DNA of 64,000 nt from Strigamia acuminata. Taxonomy: Eukaryota; Arthropoda; Chilopoda; Geophilomorpha; Linotaeniidae. Position numbers and translations under genes: made by a program. The notes under the pieces are model-generated. The model made no database searches, had not been told where the DNA came from, and saw only the letters and a list, made by a program, of their open reading frames with translations. Shown piece by piece: positions 1-11,224 of this stretch. Location of the stretch: positions 2,111,087 to 2,175,086 of the forward strand of contig OX442314.1 in assembly GCA_949358305.1 (NCBI GenBank), read 5' to 3'. Numbering within the stretch: position 1 is the stretch's first letter; each line of letters starts with the position of its first letter.

Positions 1-450
1 ATGTCTTTGAAGACACAACGCAATGTAAAATCGGCTACGACAAAACCAAACAATTTAAATTAATTTAATTTAATTGTTAATTAATTTTGCATTATACTTT
101 GGCTTGTTCAATTATGCGTGTACCGGTATGTAATCTTTATTTCTCAGCTGCAGTTAACAAAATAGTGAAGGTTGCAAAAACTTTCAATGACATTCTAAAT
201 CACACGTGTCATCCACGAGCTTTTGGTACCACATCGAGGAAAAAAGCGAAATCTCAATGCTGAAATCCAAAATTAAACCAGACGGGCCTTAAAAAAGATA
301 CTTATTGCATTTTGCATTTAACAAAAGACGCAGACGGTTTGTATATAATTTTAAAAAATATAACATGTAATTTATATACATTTTTTTTAGAAGCAGTACA
401 GAAAATCATGAAAATAGTAGCAAATTTTGGGCACATTCTGTCGTAACAGT
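1..450. other. AT-rich intergenic, no gene seen
   Basis: No open frame with gene-like composition and no repeat boundary can be recognised here. The stretch is AT-rich with short runs of TTAATTT. Confidence 0.5.
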
Positions 451-738
451 ATGAAGCGAGTGTTCATACTCAAATATTTAGAGAATCTGGGAGGAAAGAT
501 CAAGGCTATTGACCAAAGACCAATTAAAAAAAATACTAATTGGCTACTGGAAGCTAAAGCCGATAAAAAACAATCAAAAAGACAGCAAAAGCAAACGATG
601 CTGATTGCACTGTCACAACTGAAGTTGCTAAAAAAATCACGCAGAAAACAACAGCAAGGGGCCATCAACACGCTCCTATCCGTAAAGGGCAAAATGCGTA
701 CGAATCACCTTTATAATAATTTAATTTTATATCATTAA
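451..738 (+). CDS. Hypothetical basic ORF, doubtful
   Basis: An ATG-started frame of about 95 codons gives a Lys/Gln-rich, probably helical and highly basic protein. I recognise no domain. There is no clear splice site or promoter, and the surrounding DNA is AT-rich, where Lys-rich frames arise by chance. It could be a real small gene or an exon, but the only support is an uninterrupted, plausible-looking frame. Confidence 0.2.
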   Translation: MKRVFILKYLENLGGKIKAIDQRPIKKNTNWLLEAKADKKQSKRQQKQTMLIALSQLKLLKKSRRKQQQGAINTLLSVKGKMRTNHLYNNLILYH

Positions 739-1407
739 ATTAAACTACAGTCAATTAATTCAGATCACCACCTAACGGAAGGTGAAATGTGTTTATAACC
801 GCCACCGATATGCGCCTGCCTGTCGACCGCAAAAACAGTATGAATCACTTTATAATTTGATATCATTAAATTAAATTTAAGTCATTTAAATTAAACTAAT
901 ACTTAAAAATTTTTTGTTTTTAGATTAAGGTTCACCTAATCACCATGTAGATAATTTTATCTAGCAATTGTCCTAGGCAGCAAACAAGATTCCCCATCAC
1001 TTTTTCGAATTTTGTTTATTCGAATTTTCGATTATTTGGGTCATTTCTTCGACAGTCGTTACTTCGAAAACTGAAATTAAATTAAGAAAAAATTAAACTG
1101 AAATTAACGAGCCGATGCCTTGTTTAGACACAAATCGATCGCATCAATTATTCAAAAGCGGCCTAATTTGCACCTTTCTCTCCGTGTTTGTCGGATCTGC
1201 GGCGCAGTTTCTGCAAATACATCTGTTTCTGCATCGAACCTTCGGAGAAAAACAAAGAAAAATCGATGAGGAAGTGTTTTGGGTTTATTAAGAGGTCGTC
1301 GACCTCGATTAATACGCCATTTTTTGGGCGCCATTTTTTGTGCTGTATGCATAAAATACCGTAAAAAAATCGCAAAACTACGGAAAATGGTCAAATGCTC
1401 AAATCAT
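739..1407. other. Intergenic or intronic AT-rich DNA
   Basis: No gene seen. A short duplicated stretch (around 717-745 and 847-885, sharing TATCATTAAATTAAA) is the only structure. If the mutarotase gene to the right continues leftwards, this may be one of its introns; none of its downstream exons can be found here. Confidence 0.4.
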
Positions 1408-1800
1408 TCAGTCGTAAATTAATTTTTCGGCCGAATTTGGGCGTGAATTCGGTTGTAAACTCGTTTATCCGCCGAATTTGTGCCAGAATTCAGTCACATA
1501 TTCGTTTTTCGGCCTTATTCGAGCGAAAATTCGGTTTTACATTCGTTTTTCGGCTGAATTTTGGCGGGGATTTGGTCGTAAATTCGTTTTTCAGCCGAAT
1601 TTGCGCCAGAATTCAATTACAAATTCGTTTTTCTGCCGAATTTGTGCAGGTATTCAATCACAAATTCGTTTATCGGCCGAATTCGCTTGTAAATTCATTC
1701 TTCGGCCGAATTCGACATGAATTTCGGATTTTAATTCCTTTTTCGGCTCAACTTCGACCTGAATTCAGTCATAAATTAGTTTATTAACCGAATTTTAAAC
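1408..1800. repeat. Degenerate tandem repeat, ~41-bp unit
   Basis: About nine to ten imperfect copies of a roughly 41-bp unit run through the stretch. The recurring core is ATTCGTTTTTCGGCCGAATT, followed by a variable half ending in GGTCGTAA or CAGTCACA. Two neighbouring units around 1500-1580 are exactly 41 bp apart. Each unit contains the near-palindrome TTCGGCCGAA. The long plus-strand open frames here are a by-product of the repeat. The array lies just past the last visible mutarotase splice donor, so it may be intronic. Confidence 0.75.
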
Positions 1801-1866
1801 GAGAAATTCAAATTTGACGGTTTTCCGCAGTTTTGCGACGTATACGTCTACTAAAAACCTATATAC

Positions 1867-2398
1867 TTTATCGTAGCCTCGAATTCCGCCGTGCAAATGG
1901 TTCGGAGAGCTGTTAATGGCGAGCAAATATCCCTTGTTGTTCAGCACGAAACGTCCGTGCGCGATTCGGTTACACACACGTCCGACCGTCGCGCCCACAT
2001 AAAACGGTTGTTTATAATATTCTAAACAAATAAATCAAAACAAAAAATTATCCATTCATCAATTTATCTCACCAATTCCTACCATCAATGCTGTCAAAAC
2101 CGAGCACAACATCGGCCACGTCGTCGTTCGCATCGGGCACTTTGAGCGACGTGACGGTCGCGCCGTACGTGATGACCTGCGCGCTGCATTTCGACGAATT
2201 CGTCAAAGTGAAGCGTCGTACAGGCTCGCTGCAGACCCTTTTGTCCGAATAAAACCTCCCGACCCATTCCCATAAGTAAACCTAGAACGGACACAATAAA
2301 AATCTCCATCAGTGCAACCCAAACCCCACAAATACTCACTCGTCGTCGCGTAACGAAACGACGGGAGTCTGGAATCGTTTCGCGATAAAATTACCCAT
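1867..2398 (-). CDS. GALM: Galactose mutarotase (aldose 1-epimerase), exons 1-3
   Basis: Aldose 1-epimerase interconverts the alpha and beta anomers of galactose and glucose, feeding the Leloir pathway in the cytosol. Three exons join with matching phases: 2340-2398 (ATG at 2398, donor GTGAGT), 2083-2255 and 1867-2021 (donor GTATAT). Introns are 84 and 61 bp. The joined product of about 129 residues shows family landmarks in order: [48 protein letters not shown] and the substrate-loop motif NHLHGG. The C-terminal two thirds, with the catalytic His and Glu, are not in the window. Leftwards there is only the 41-bp repeat and AT-rich DNA, so the gene either continues off the left edge across a long intron or is truncated. 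The phase agreement at both introns makes the call secure. Confidence 0.9.
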
Positions 2399-2649
2399 GC
2401 AAAACGTTAAACATCAACAAAACCAGAAACCATAGCGACTGACCACAATGACGGCTGGTTTTGATGCTGCGCACGGTGAACTGTCTTCTTTCGTCACCAG
2501 ATGGCTTTGACACCACGAGCGTTCTTTCTTTCTTTCTTTTTTTTTTGGCGTAATAGATGGTCTTGGTTTTCCATTAGGTAGGCCTAAATTGAGTTATTGT
2601 ATTGGCGACTGACTTTTTTGTATTTTTTTTTTCATACTGATATCACAGA
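2399..2649. promoter_or_regulatory. Likely shared head-to-head promoter region
   Basis: These 251 bp separate the start codons of the divergent mutarotase gene and the small two-exon gene. A bidirectional promoter is inferred from this spacing only. A T-rich tract (TTTCTTTCTTTCTTTT) lies near 2520. No TATA box is evident. Confidence 0.4.
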
Positions 2650-2971
2650 ATGGCGACAAGCAAAAAGTTTGACTTTCGTTCGGCTATATGGAACGGGATA
2701 CCGCCTGCAAGGTAAGTATTCCTGCTGATTTTTGGCCATTTTTTTAAAATTTAATTTGTTATCTATCAGAGATAAAGCAGAACGAATTGAATGGCAAAAA
2801 TTCGAGCAGGCTGTGAAAGCGTCGTTAAAAAATTACGACCAGAAGATTAAGGCTGCAAAAGCCTTATGTGAAAGTGAAGTCCACGATTTGAACGTGAAGA
2901 AACTGAAGAAGATACAGAGTAAAAATCGATCCTTTCGCGAAGATATGGGACTAAAACAATTTAAATTGTAA
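2650..2971 (+). CDS. Small two-exon gene, 87-aa Lys-rich protein, unrecognised
   Basis: Exon 1 is 2650-2711 (donor GTAAGT) and exon 2 is 2770-2971 (acceptor ATCAG, stop TAA). The intron is 58 bp and the phases agree (20 codons plus 2 nt, then 1 nt plus 67 codons including the stop). The 87-residue product starts MATSKKFDFRSAIW, has the motif NGIPPARDKAERIEW and ends in a charged, probably helical region with REDMGLKQF near the C-terminus. There is no signal peptide or membrane segment. The shape (short, soluble, helical) recalls small ciliary microtubule-associated proteins such as CFAP141, but I cannot confirm homology. The clean splice sites and head-to-head position with GALM support a real gene. 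Confidence 0.7.
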
Positions 2972-3447
2972 ACCAAAAGTTTGTCATTGGAAACAAATCT
3001 CAATTTTATAAATTACACATTGACGAAACCATCCAAATCTCTATCAACACCATCATCGTCACAACGCAGAACTTCTGTGGACTTTAAATGAAAATTTTTC
3101 TGGAAATTACAGATATTTTCGGCGATTTTCTATAATTTAGTAAGTTTACATCTTTGTAATTATTGATGATTAATCATTGATTAAAGTTTTGATTTGGTTT
3201 TTTTAAAAATATATTTGGATAACAATTTATGGAATTTATTTGGCCCCCGAATCAGCCAATGGTTGCCATGTGTTGTTTACAACATTCTTAATAATGTTTG
3301 TTGTTGCTTTATTTTGGCCAAAAATTTTATTTTGTATTTAATTACTTTATTTTCTTTTATATTTGGTGTTTTATTTAGGGACAGAGAGACGGTTTAGAAG
3401 TCTAATAAGTAATGCTTCCCTGCATTACAAATGTTTACTTGTTTTAA
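2972..3447. other. 3' flank, no gene seen
   Basis: AT-rich sequence after the small gene, presumably including its 3' UTR. No convincing exon or repeat is visible. Confidence 0.4.
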
Positions 3448-3660
3448 TTGAATTTAAGTGATTTTATTTGCGATTTGACCATAAAAAGCGACAACAGGAC
3501 ACAATTCACAACGGGAGAATGTCGTGAATTTTTGTTTAGTGAAATGCCAATAGTTGAAAATGTAGAAGTAGACACCAAAGCTGTTTTGGAAGTGTATCGA
3601 TTTGTCAAAAAACAAGATGTGTTAAAACAGGATCCGTCCTTATTAGCGAATCTCATTTTA
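3448..3660 (+). CDS. Candidate exon of an unrecognised gene
   Basis: An open frame of about 70 codons has balanced, non-repetitive composition, with motifs such as CREFLFSEMP and LEVYRFVKKQDVLKQDP. It has no in-frame ATG at its start (the frame opens on TTG), so it would be an internal exon or a relic. It runs into the TTTTAGCGAA repeat at its 3' end. I recognise no family and no matching splice partner could be confirmed. Confidence 0.3.
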
Positions 3661-3790
3661 GCGAAAACAATTTTTTTAAACCCATTTTAGCGAACTCATT
3701 TTAGCGAAAATGAGTTTAAATCACCGCAACATTGGATTCAATTTAGCGAAGACTCGTTTTAGCGAATGCCTCGTTTTAGCGAAAATTCCG
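3652..3790. repeat. Clustered TTTTAGCGAA repeats
   Basis: Six or so copies of TTTTAGCGAA or ATTTAGCGAA occur in about 140 bp. One pair forms the inverted repeat CTCATTTTAGCGAAAATGAG, with 8-bp arms around AGCG. This looks like the decayed end of a transposon or a small satellite; no target duplication could be assigned. Confidence 0.5.
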
Positions 3791-4031
3791 CCCAACTTCG
3801 TTTCTCGGTAATAAGTCAGGTCACGACAGATTAGACCTAGATGGACAGCGAACCTTACACTCTGGACTCAAACTTTCATTTTAATTTTAAATTTATGGCC
3901 TTCATCTAGTTTTATTTTTTATAATCCAGGCCTTTCTTGCACTCAAGTTTTTAGGAATTAATAAATTTGATTCCAACAAATTTATCATACATAATAAAGC
4001 CTTCTTCGACCTATTCGGGGAAGGAGAAAGC

Positions 4032-5442
4032 AATGTCAACAAAATCGCCAAATGGCGTCCAGTTCGTGATTGCGGAAATTTTTAATTGTGTGGAAGACAA
4101 AAACGAAGTTTTACACAGAGCTGAAGTTTTATCGAAAACTTCTTTGTCGCGAGGAACAGAATTAGCAGGTATTTTGTTGTTTGTATTCAGTAGGAGGTTT
4201 AACATCCCAATTTCACTTCATGAGTGGGATGACTTTAAAATGGACGAAAAAGAATTTTCAAAATTGGAAGAAAAAAATCAAAGACTTTTTGACAACGTTA
4301 ACAGTTGCAACACTTTCCAAAATCTACAAAGCAAGAACAAACCAAGAAGCGACAACGTCTTCTTCAAAAGGTAAGCAAATAGGTACATGTATAATTACTG
4401 CGTGTCGTTAAGGAAAGAAAATCATGAAATTTTCAAGCGAATTTGATCACATTTTAAACCATGATTTCATAACCGAAGCTATGTTGTTCAAATACGTGAA
4501 AAGTAAAAGAAATATCAAGTTTGCAATGTCTGGAGAGGTCGGGCCACGGGAACAAATTTATACCGAGCCAAAGGGTATGAAAAAAAATTCCACGCCGTCA
4601 CCTGCCACCGGGATATTCCCGGTATCCCACTTGGCCAGTCCAGCATTGGGATTTTGTATTAGAAAGGCAATAGTGGAACCACCAAATCTGGCAAACAAAT
4701 TTAAATTTTTTTAAATCAAAAGCTTATATTGGGCTTAGTAAGAGATAGAGAGGTAGGTATACTACTAGGTAGAGAATAGAGATAGAAGAAAATACCACGA
4801 TTATCAGAAGAAAATACCACAAAATAGAAGAAAGTTTGAAAACAAATTGCACAACTTTCGAACTTCTAATGTGTGTTAAATGTGATTCTAATATTTAGTG
4901 CGTCAATACAACAAATTCAAACGAGAAAGAAATTCTATATTTGCAAGTTCAACTTATAAAAGGGGATTACACAAATCTGGTGTACTACAAGCAAGGTCCG
5001 CAAGGTTAGATAATTAGAGGAGGAGGAAGAGCAAAATAGATAGGCAATTAGGAGAGAGAAGAGAATTCTTAATCGTGGAATATCATTCTTGTGACACGTA
5101 ATCCAAGGTAACATGGTATCATTCATTGGGTTCACATAAGATGAAGTTTAGGGACAGACTATTCGAGACGGCCGATTCTGAGAATAATGGCTTTATACAC
5201 GTATTTGGTAGAGTTGTGTGTCTATGTGTCTGTGTCTTCACAATCGTAGTGGCAATATACAAGTATCGGTAGTGTAATAAATAGCAATCCTCTGAAAAAA
5301 TGTATACTAAATATATAAATTTTTGTGTGATTTAGAACGCAGAAGTCACATGCTGTTGAGAGTTGCTCATCAAAGGCACGAATTTAATTCACAGTTGGAA
5401 CACTTCAAAAAGCTATCGTACCAGAATTTCTCGCACAAATAA
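4032..5442 (+). CDS. Candidate multi-exon gene, unrecognised
   Basis: Three exons can be chained on the plus strand with agreeing phases: one ending at 4370 (donor GTAAGC), 4413-4502 (donor GTAAAA) and 5336-5442 (acceptor TTTAG, stop TAA). The last two give residues including FSSEFDHILNHDFITEAML and HQRHEFNSQLEHFKKL. Two overlapping frames in the first exon (one holding RGTELAGILLFVFSRRFN, the other the frame that fits the downstream phases) both look coding, so the first exon's structure and start are unresolved. A hAT-type MITE (4524-4648) sits inside the second intron. I cannot name a family. Treat it as a possible gene or a decayed one. Confidence 0.35.
4524..4648. mobile_element. hAT-type MITE copy, degenerate
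   Basis: This shares the inner CGGGAACAAATTTAT and the end GGCCAGTCCAGCATTG with the better-preserved MITE at 12083-12237. The left end is decayed (CAATGTCTGGAGAGG). Flanking 8-mers CAAGTTTG and GGATTTTG match only in part, consistent with an old insertion. Confidence 0.6.
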
Positions 5443-6932
5443 TTACAAGCACATTTTGAACAGCAATTTTTTAGAAAGACCAGGAAAGGTTTCTTCAAAG
5501 AAGTCACCTATGGACATTGAAAAGCAAATGTTGCAATTGATGCTAATGTTGCTATCATTGAAGTTAACAAATGTAGATAAGTGAGAAGGAAGGACGGCAG
5601 AGCAAAAAAGGGCATGCATTTTCTACATTTATTATTTTCGGATTAGTTCACTTTAGCGACGCCTGTTTAAGCCACACAGCTGTAAAGTGTTTAGATGCAG
5701 TTAGGTTAGTTCGTTAGTTTATGTTAGTATAAATTATACTTTATGTTGGTTAGTATAGGTTAGTATAGGTTAGTTCAGGTGTCACTAAAGTAAACTACAT
5801 CCGTTATTTTTCCTTATACCCACATACCCACATACAAGAAGAAAAAAGGAAGAAACACCCGACCCACATACTAATAAAATTTACAATTCAAGTGTTTGAC
5901 AGAACTGTACATTAATTACAAAATAGTACGGAGTATTAATTTTGCCATTTTTTGAAATGTGCAGTCTAACTGCAACACGGAACACGGGTCCCAAGAGGAG
6001 ATACAACTCGTGTCACACGAATCCTCCCACGGGTGCCATTATTTCCAAAAAAAGTCAAGCAATAGTCATGCTAATAATGCTGCAAGCAATAAGTGATTTA
6101 ATACACTCATCATCATTTATATGTGATTATTTCTGTAGCAATTATTTGCAACAGATTGAAGAAAGTAAGCAAGAATCGTACGAGACAAATCGCGTGGACA
6201 CGTAATCGTGACACAACTGCACTGTATTATGCTATCTTGCATTATTGCTGGATTCACAAATCAAGAAATCATAAATACACCCACCTCAGGTTTCAACATG
6301 TTAGAATATATTTGTGGGAACCCACTATTACTATGTTTACATGCATGAAATATTTCGTCTCACTCGTGTGCACAACTGGCATGTAAACAGAATTATTCGG
6401 ATTAATCGAGGATTATTTGAGTAGTGAATAATCTCTCGAGTGAATTCGGCCATCGGTTCATAAGGCGAAAGACAGAAAAACTGGTCCTTAAGTTGACCCC
6501 TAGAGCTAATGTTACAAGTAGTTCTTAGAAAAAAAGCTCTGAAGAGGTCCATTCTAGAATACCGGTATTACATAGTTCGAAGACACAGAATTTGAGGCTA
6601 TTTGCGATATTTGTGGCAGAAATAAATGTACAAAACAAATGTAAGCTCACATTACAGATGCTCATGGCAAATGCGCACACTAAGGTAAGGTACTCTTAAA
6701 TCAGCAGGATTGCAAATTAGAGAAAAGCAGATATGGCCTACCATACCAAGTCTATTATGACCAGAGCTCTCTTAGCTTGATCCAGGGGTGACCACGAGGA
6801 GGTAGAGACTTGAATTTTACACCCCCATACTCAAATAACAATAGAATAGAACCAAAACTCGAAAAATTTCATCTTTCTCAGTTGCACAAACATAGATAAT
6901 TAATCAAAACTAATTTCATTAATTTTTTTTAG
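5443..6932. other. Intergenic, no supported gene
   Basis: No exon can be supported. A short frame around 5470-5582 (IEKQMLQLMLMLLSLKL) could be part of the preceding candidate gene. A small run of GGTTAGTATA units is at 5697-5785. Confidence 0.4.
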
Positions 6933-7171
6933 ATAAAATTTCGTACGAAGAACAAAGCACCAACTGGAGAAATGTGGACAATTCGGACGATTTAAAAGAC
7001 AGAGAAGCCAAACTAGATGAAAAACGAGTGTATATTTATGCCAAGCAAGCGGAGATAACCAAGCTTGATGACAAAATTAACGAAATCAAAGCTAAAAGAA
7101 CTAAATTGGACAAAAAAACAGACGGGAACGAGTCTGACAAATCGATGCCAGGCGGAGAAGCGAAAACGTAG
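6933..7171 (+). CDS. Candidate terminal exon, coiled-coil protein
   Basis: After a strong acceptor (a run of T then AG at 6931-6932) an open frame of about 79 codons ends in TAG. It is highly charged with heptad-like spacing (AEITKLDDKINEIKAKRTKL), so a coiled coil is likely, and it ends in a hydrophilic tail. It needs an upstream exon ending in phase 1, which I could not identify with confidence. The family is not recognised. Confidence 0.35.
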
Positions 7172-9325
7172 AATTTGAAGCAAAGAAATCCAACTTTGGA
7201 ACGATAAATACGAAATTAGATGCAAACCGGATGAAATCATGTGAATTTAGACAATATTTCCGTCGATTTGGAGTTGATTTTGTGATTTGCATTCTGTTCC
7301 ATTAGGCCTACGATTCAGCACTAATAATTTGCAGAATTTGCAAGAAACGAACGATCTTACGAGAAATAAACTTGAACTGTGGTCCTTACATGAATTCTAG
7401 GATGAATGGAATACGATTAGTACGTATTTAGACCTGCGCAATTTAAAATCATCAAACTGGAAATAGAAAAACGATGAGAAAAGAACGAGTCAAGAACGAG
7501 GAGAACCAAAGTGAGCAATGGCCGACAACAATAAAACGAGACACGAGACCATACAAAATAAACCCCAACAATGTAAAAATTATAAATACTACTGTTAATA
7601 ATAATTATTCCCACCAGAGTGACTCTGCAACTCACGAGTCAGTGTCAGGAAATTTTAAATTTGGATAAATGAGAAATTAAAATTCCAAACTGGTGACTTT
7701 GACATCAACTTTTCAAACCAAACAATAAAAAATACTCCGTAAAAAATAAATAAAATTTAATAATACAAAATTAAAACTCGCCTCTCATTTGGCGAAATGT
7801 CACCTAACTGTGGCCGACTCATGCTCCCAAATCTCCAAATCCACCGTCGTGGTCAAGGTCTAGTCGGGCGGCACTATGAACGAAACAAGTTAAAAGCAAT
7901 ACTGTACGAGCACATTTTTTATCACGGGTTCCGAATTTTCTTAGAATTTCTCCGTTGACCGGGAATTGTACAAACATCCTTCAATATTTTTCAATTTTTT
8001 TCGATTAAATCCCCTTAAAAATGCAGAAATAACGCTATTTTTTACGTGTAAACGTTAGAATAACACACGAGGATTTGAATTTGTTCGTTATTTTTGCCGA
8101 AAATAAAGAAAAACGTTACACTTCTTCATAGATTTATGAATTTCAAAAACATTTTCAAACCTTTTCCACGGATGTTTGAGGGTTTTTAAAAGATTATTCG
8201 ACCGCATTTTTCTATAAAGTTTGTGCTATTTTATCGCCTGAACTCTGCGATAAACTGACCAATGTCGGCAGTGGCGGATTTCTATCAGCCCGTTATTTTT
8301 CAGGGCCCTCATTGAAAACAAGGAGTTGTGTTGGCAGCTAAACTACCTCAACTAACCACACAACTGCTTGTTGAACGCTATGTAGATTTATGAACGGGCT
8401 AAATATATTTTTAAGAATATTTTACCGTTAGAAGAGCTCCGATGTTCGTTCCGCTTATGCACTCGTAATACGAGTTCCGATCTGAAATCAAACGATTCTA
8501 TTAATCCATAGCTATCAAAGATAATGCTAGAATTTAGTCTAATTTGATCATATTCCTGGATTAATTTACTGAATGTTTCGGTCGAGCAGAGCGGGAACCA
8601 TTACGCTTTCTCGTGATGCGGCGAGTGGCGACACGTCTCGGGTGCTGTGCATGGAAATAAAGCCTTGGTATAGATTTGGAGGATTTATTTTAGCTCAGTC
8701 TTACGATTTCTTACCTTTTGGAGGTTTCACTTGGTCGCAGAGAGTACGGAGACCCTTGGAAAGCTCTAAAACGGGATGTAATCAATAATTATCGTGACGG
8801 CCATCTTGCGTGCCCGGGACTCTCGCCACCGCCTATTTAGAAATTATAGACTTATTTAACTTGCCGTTTGGATATTAATTAATCTTTACATTTATTTTAC
8901 GGATATTAATTACTAAAGAGAATCTGAGGTAGTCAATCTTGAGGTGGTCAACACATGAGTGTGAGAAGAACGATCATGAAGATCGGGCTCGAAGGCGCTC
9001 TCTGATTGGTCGCTTCAAACGTAACTTGTATCTCGGTTGAATTTACCGAGAATTGATGTCGTTTTTAGTGTACTGTATATCTATTAAGTATTGTAATGCG
9101 TTTGTGTAAATAGTTTTATTTATCGTTGATTGTGACAAAATGTAATGTATTTGAATGCCGTTTGTTTTTAATTGTTCTTGTATAAGTTGACACCCGATCT
9201 TAAGATAAAGACCGATGGTGGTTTTTGATTGGTCGAACCCAAAAAAAAGTTTAAGAAACCCTGCTCTATGAAACGAGCATTTTGAATTTAAGAATTATGA
9301 ACAAAGTGAATTTTTTCATTTTTGT
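7172..9325. other. Intergenic, no supported gene
   Basis: AT-rich, with no coding exon I can support. Around 8998-9025 and 9215-9240 the motif CTGATTGGTCG followed by TTCAAACGT resembles the leader of the Ty3/gypsy element (33109-33140), possibly an old fragment of a relative. A frame at 8573-8788 contains AATAAA and lacks gene-like features. Confidence 0.4.
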
Positions 9326-9480
9326 AAGCCCAGTTAAATGTTTTTCAATGTATCATTTTGATAACAGGAATAATCGCTCAAATAACACTTGGGTGGGTTG
9401 AAAGATGTCTCCTGAAAGTCTCACTTTGAACAGAAAAATGGGCACACAAATGGCAATAAGAAGGTTTTTCTCCAGCATGG
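9326..9480 (-). pseudogene. C2H2 zinc-finger relic
   Basis: Read on the minus strand, the stretch contains broken copies of the same finger and linker units as the intact gene at 10235-11224 (GAGAAA-type linker, TGCCATTTGTGTGCC). Spacing is disrupted and the frame is not open. It looks like the decayed 3' end of a duplicated finger gene. Confidence 0.6.
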
Positions 9481-9843
9481 AATTGAGTTGTAACAATGCA
9501 TGAACACACAGTTTTTATTTTTATTTTTTACAAGTTGTGGGAAAAAATAATAAATTGGAAATGAAATGAGAAAAATATACAAAAGTGGCAGATTTTGTTT
9601 CGTGGATGAAACAACTTAAAACAAGTTTCAGTTTCCTTAAATTTGAGTTGAACACAAAATGCAATTTCAAATACAGAACTTTCAACGCAGAAATAAATAA
9701 ACAAATGCAGAAACAGGATTCCATTCAACCTTATTTTTTTTACCAGGTTGAAAGGAATTCTGATAAAAAATATTTATAAAATAGTTACTTTAAAAATCAA
9801 ATTCAAATGCATTAATGCACCAATAAAAACAGAAATTAAACCG

Positions 9844-9985
9844 TTTTGAATTTAAGAATACAGGAATATGCACACAAATAGCACTTGAATTGTTTTCTCT
9901 CGTGTGGGTTAATAAATGTTTATTTAAATCCTCACTTCAAGTCGAAGAGAAGGCACACAAATGGCAATTAGACAGTTTTTGGCGG
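9844..9985 (-). pseudogene. Second C2H2 zinc-finger relic
   Basis: Another fragment of roughly two degenerate fingers on the minus strand, similar to the neighbouring gene. The flanks of the two relics and of the gene share non-coding motifs (around 9585-9625 and 10085-10135), so the 3' ends of the gene were duplicated in tandem. Confidence 0.6.
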
Positions 9986-10234
9986 TTATAAATTTTTAAA
10001 TCAATTTTCAAATTCCCATTTCGTTTGCAAGATAAGGCACAAGTTTTTCATGTGTCGCTCACCAAAAACAATTGAAAATGAAATGAAAAAAATATACAAA
10101 CGCAGCAAGTAACAGGTTTTGATTTGTGGATTAAACAAATTGAGGCAAAAATTTAAGTTAAAAACAAAAACAAAATGTCATTTGAAATAAAATTAGAATT
10201 ACAGAATTATAAACTTAATTGAACAATGTGATTT

Positions 10235-11224
10235 TTACTTTGAATGCTTTGTTAAATGTTTTTTAAAAGTATCATTTCGACTACTTGAATAATCACACAA
10301 ATGGCACTTGAATGGTTTATCTCCTGTGTGGGTTAATAGATGTCTCTTTAAATTTCCACTTCCACTGCTGGAATAATCACAGAAATGGCACTTGAATGGT
10401 TTTTCTCCAGTATGTGTTAATAAATGTCTTTTTAGAGTTCCACTTTCATTGCTGCAATAATCACATAAATGGCATTTGAAAGGTTTTTCTCCTGTATGGG
10501 TTAATAAATGTCTTTTTAGATGTCCACTTCCAATACAAGAATAATCACACAAATGACAGTTGAATGGTTTTTCTCCAGTATGAATTGCAATATGTCTTCT
10601 TAAATCCTCAGTTCGAATACAGGAATAATCACACAAATGACACTTGAATGGTTTTTCTCCAGTATGAATTGCAATATGTTTTCTTAAATCTGAACTTGTA
10701 ATGCAGGAATAATCACACAAATGGCACTTGAATGGTTTTTCTCCTGAATGGGTTAATAAATGTCTTTTTAGATGCCCACTTTGATTGCATGAATAAGCAC
10801 ACAAATGGCACTTGAATGGTTTTTCTCCTGAATGGGTTAATAAATGTTGTTTTAGAGTTCCATTTTGACTGCAGGAATAATCACATAAATGGCACTCGAA
10901 TGGTTTATCTCCAGTATGAGTTAATAAATGTTTTCTTAAATCCCCACTTCCAATACAGGAATAATTACACAAATGGCACTTGTATGGTTTTTCTCTAGTG
11001 TGGGTTAATAGATGTCTCTTTAAATTTCCACTTTCACTGCTGGAATAATCACACAAACGGCACTTGAATGGTTTTTCTCCAGTATGAATTCTCATATGGA
11101 CAATCATGCATTGTTTAACCCGAAAGGAAAGTGAACATGTTTGACATTGGAAAGGCTTTTCACCAGTGTGTTTGAGCATATGATGTTTCAAAAGATAATA
11201 ATTTGAACACGAATAGTCGCACAA
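10235..11224 (-). CDS. C2H2 zinc-finger protein, 12 tandem fingers
   Basis: A single open frame of 329 codons encodes twelve consecutive C2H2 fingers joined by TGEKPF-type linkers, a DNA-binding (probably transcription-regulating, nuclear) architecture. Most fingers follow CHLCDYS...LKRHLLTHTGEKPFK, so the array grew by recent duplication; finger 2 (CQTCSLSF) is the most divergent. The first finger lacks its first Cys at the 5' end of the frame, an in-frame TAA lies a few codons upstream, and the frame opens on TTG. Either an upstream exon supplies the start, or translation starts at an internal ATG. No KRAB, BTB or other effector domain is visible. The stop is followed by AT-rich DNA with two finger relics. 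Confidence 0.85.
   Translation of the reverse strand: MCDYSCSNYYLLKHHMLKHTGEKPFQCQTCSLSFRVKQCMIVHMRIHTGEKPFKCRLCDYSSSESGNLKRHLLTHTREKPYKCHLCNYSCIGSGDLRKHLLTHTGDKPFECHLCDYSCSQNGTLKQHLLTHSGEKPFKCHLCAYSCNQSGHLKRHLLTHSGEKPFKCHLCDYSCITSSDLRKHIAIHTGEKPFKCHLCDYSCIRTEDLRRHIAIHTGEKPFNCHLCDYSCIGSGHLKRHLLTHTGEKPFKCHLCDYCSNESGTLKRHLLTHTGEKPFKCHFCDYSSSGSGNLKRHLLTHTGDKPFKCHLCDYSSSRNDTFKKHLTKHSK

Noticed and set aside
1152-1394. Minus-strand ORF next to the mutarotase exons as a downstream exon
   Set aside because: The translation does not resemble the rest of aldose 1-epimerase and is Arg-rich and low in expected motifs.
8573-8788. 71-codon ORF on the plus strand
   Set aside because: Contains an AATAAA in a non-coding-looking context, no domain, no splice context. 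Possibly a decayed LTR.
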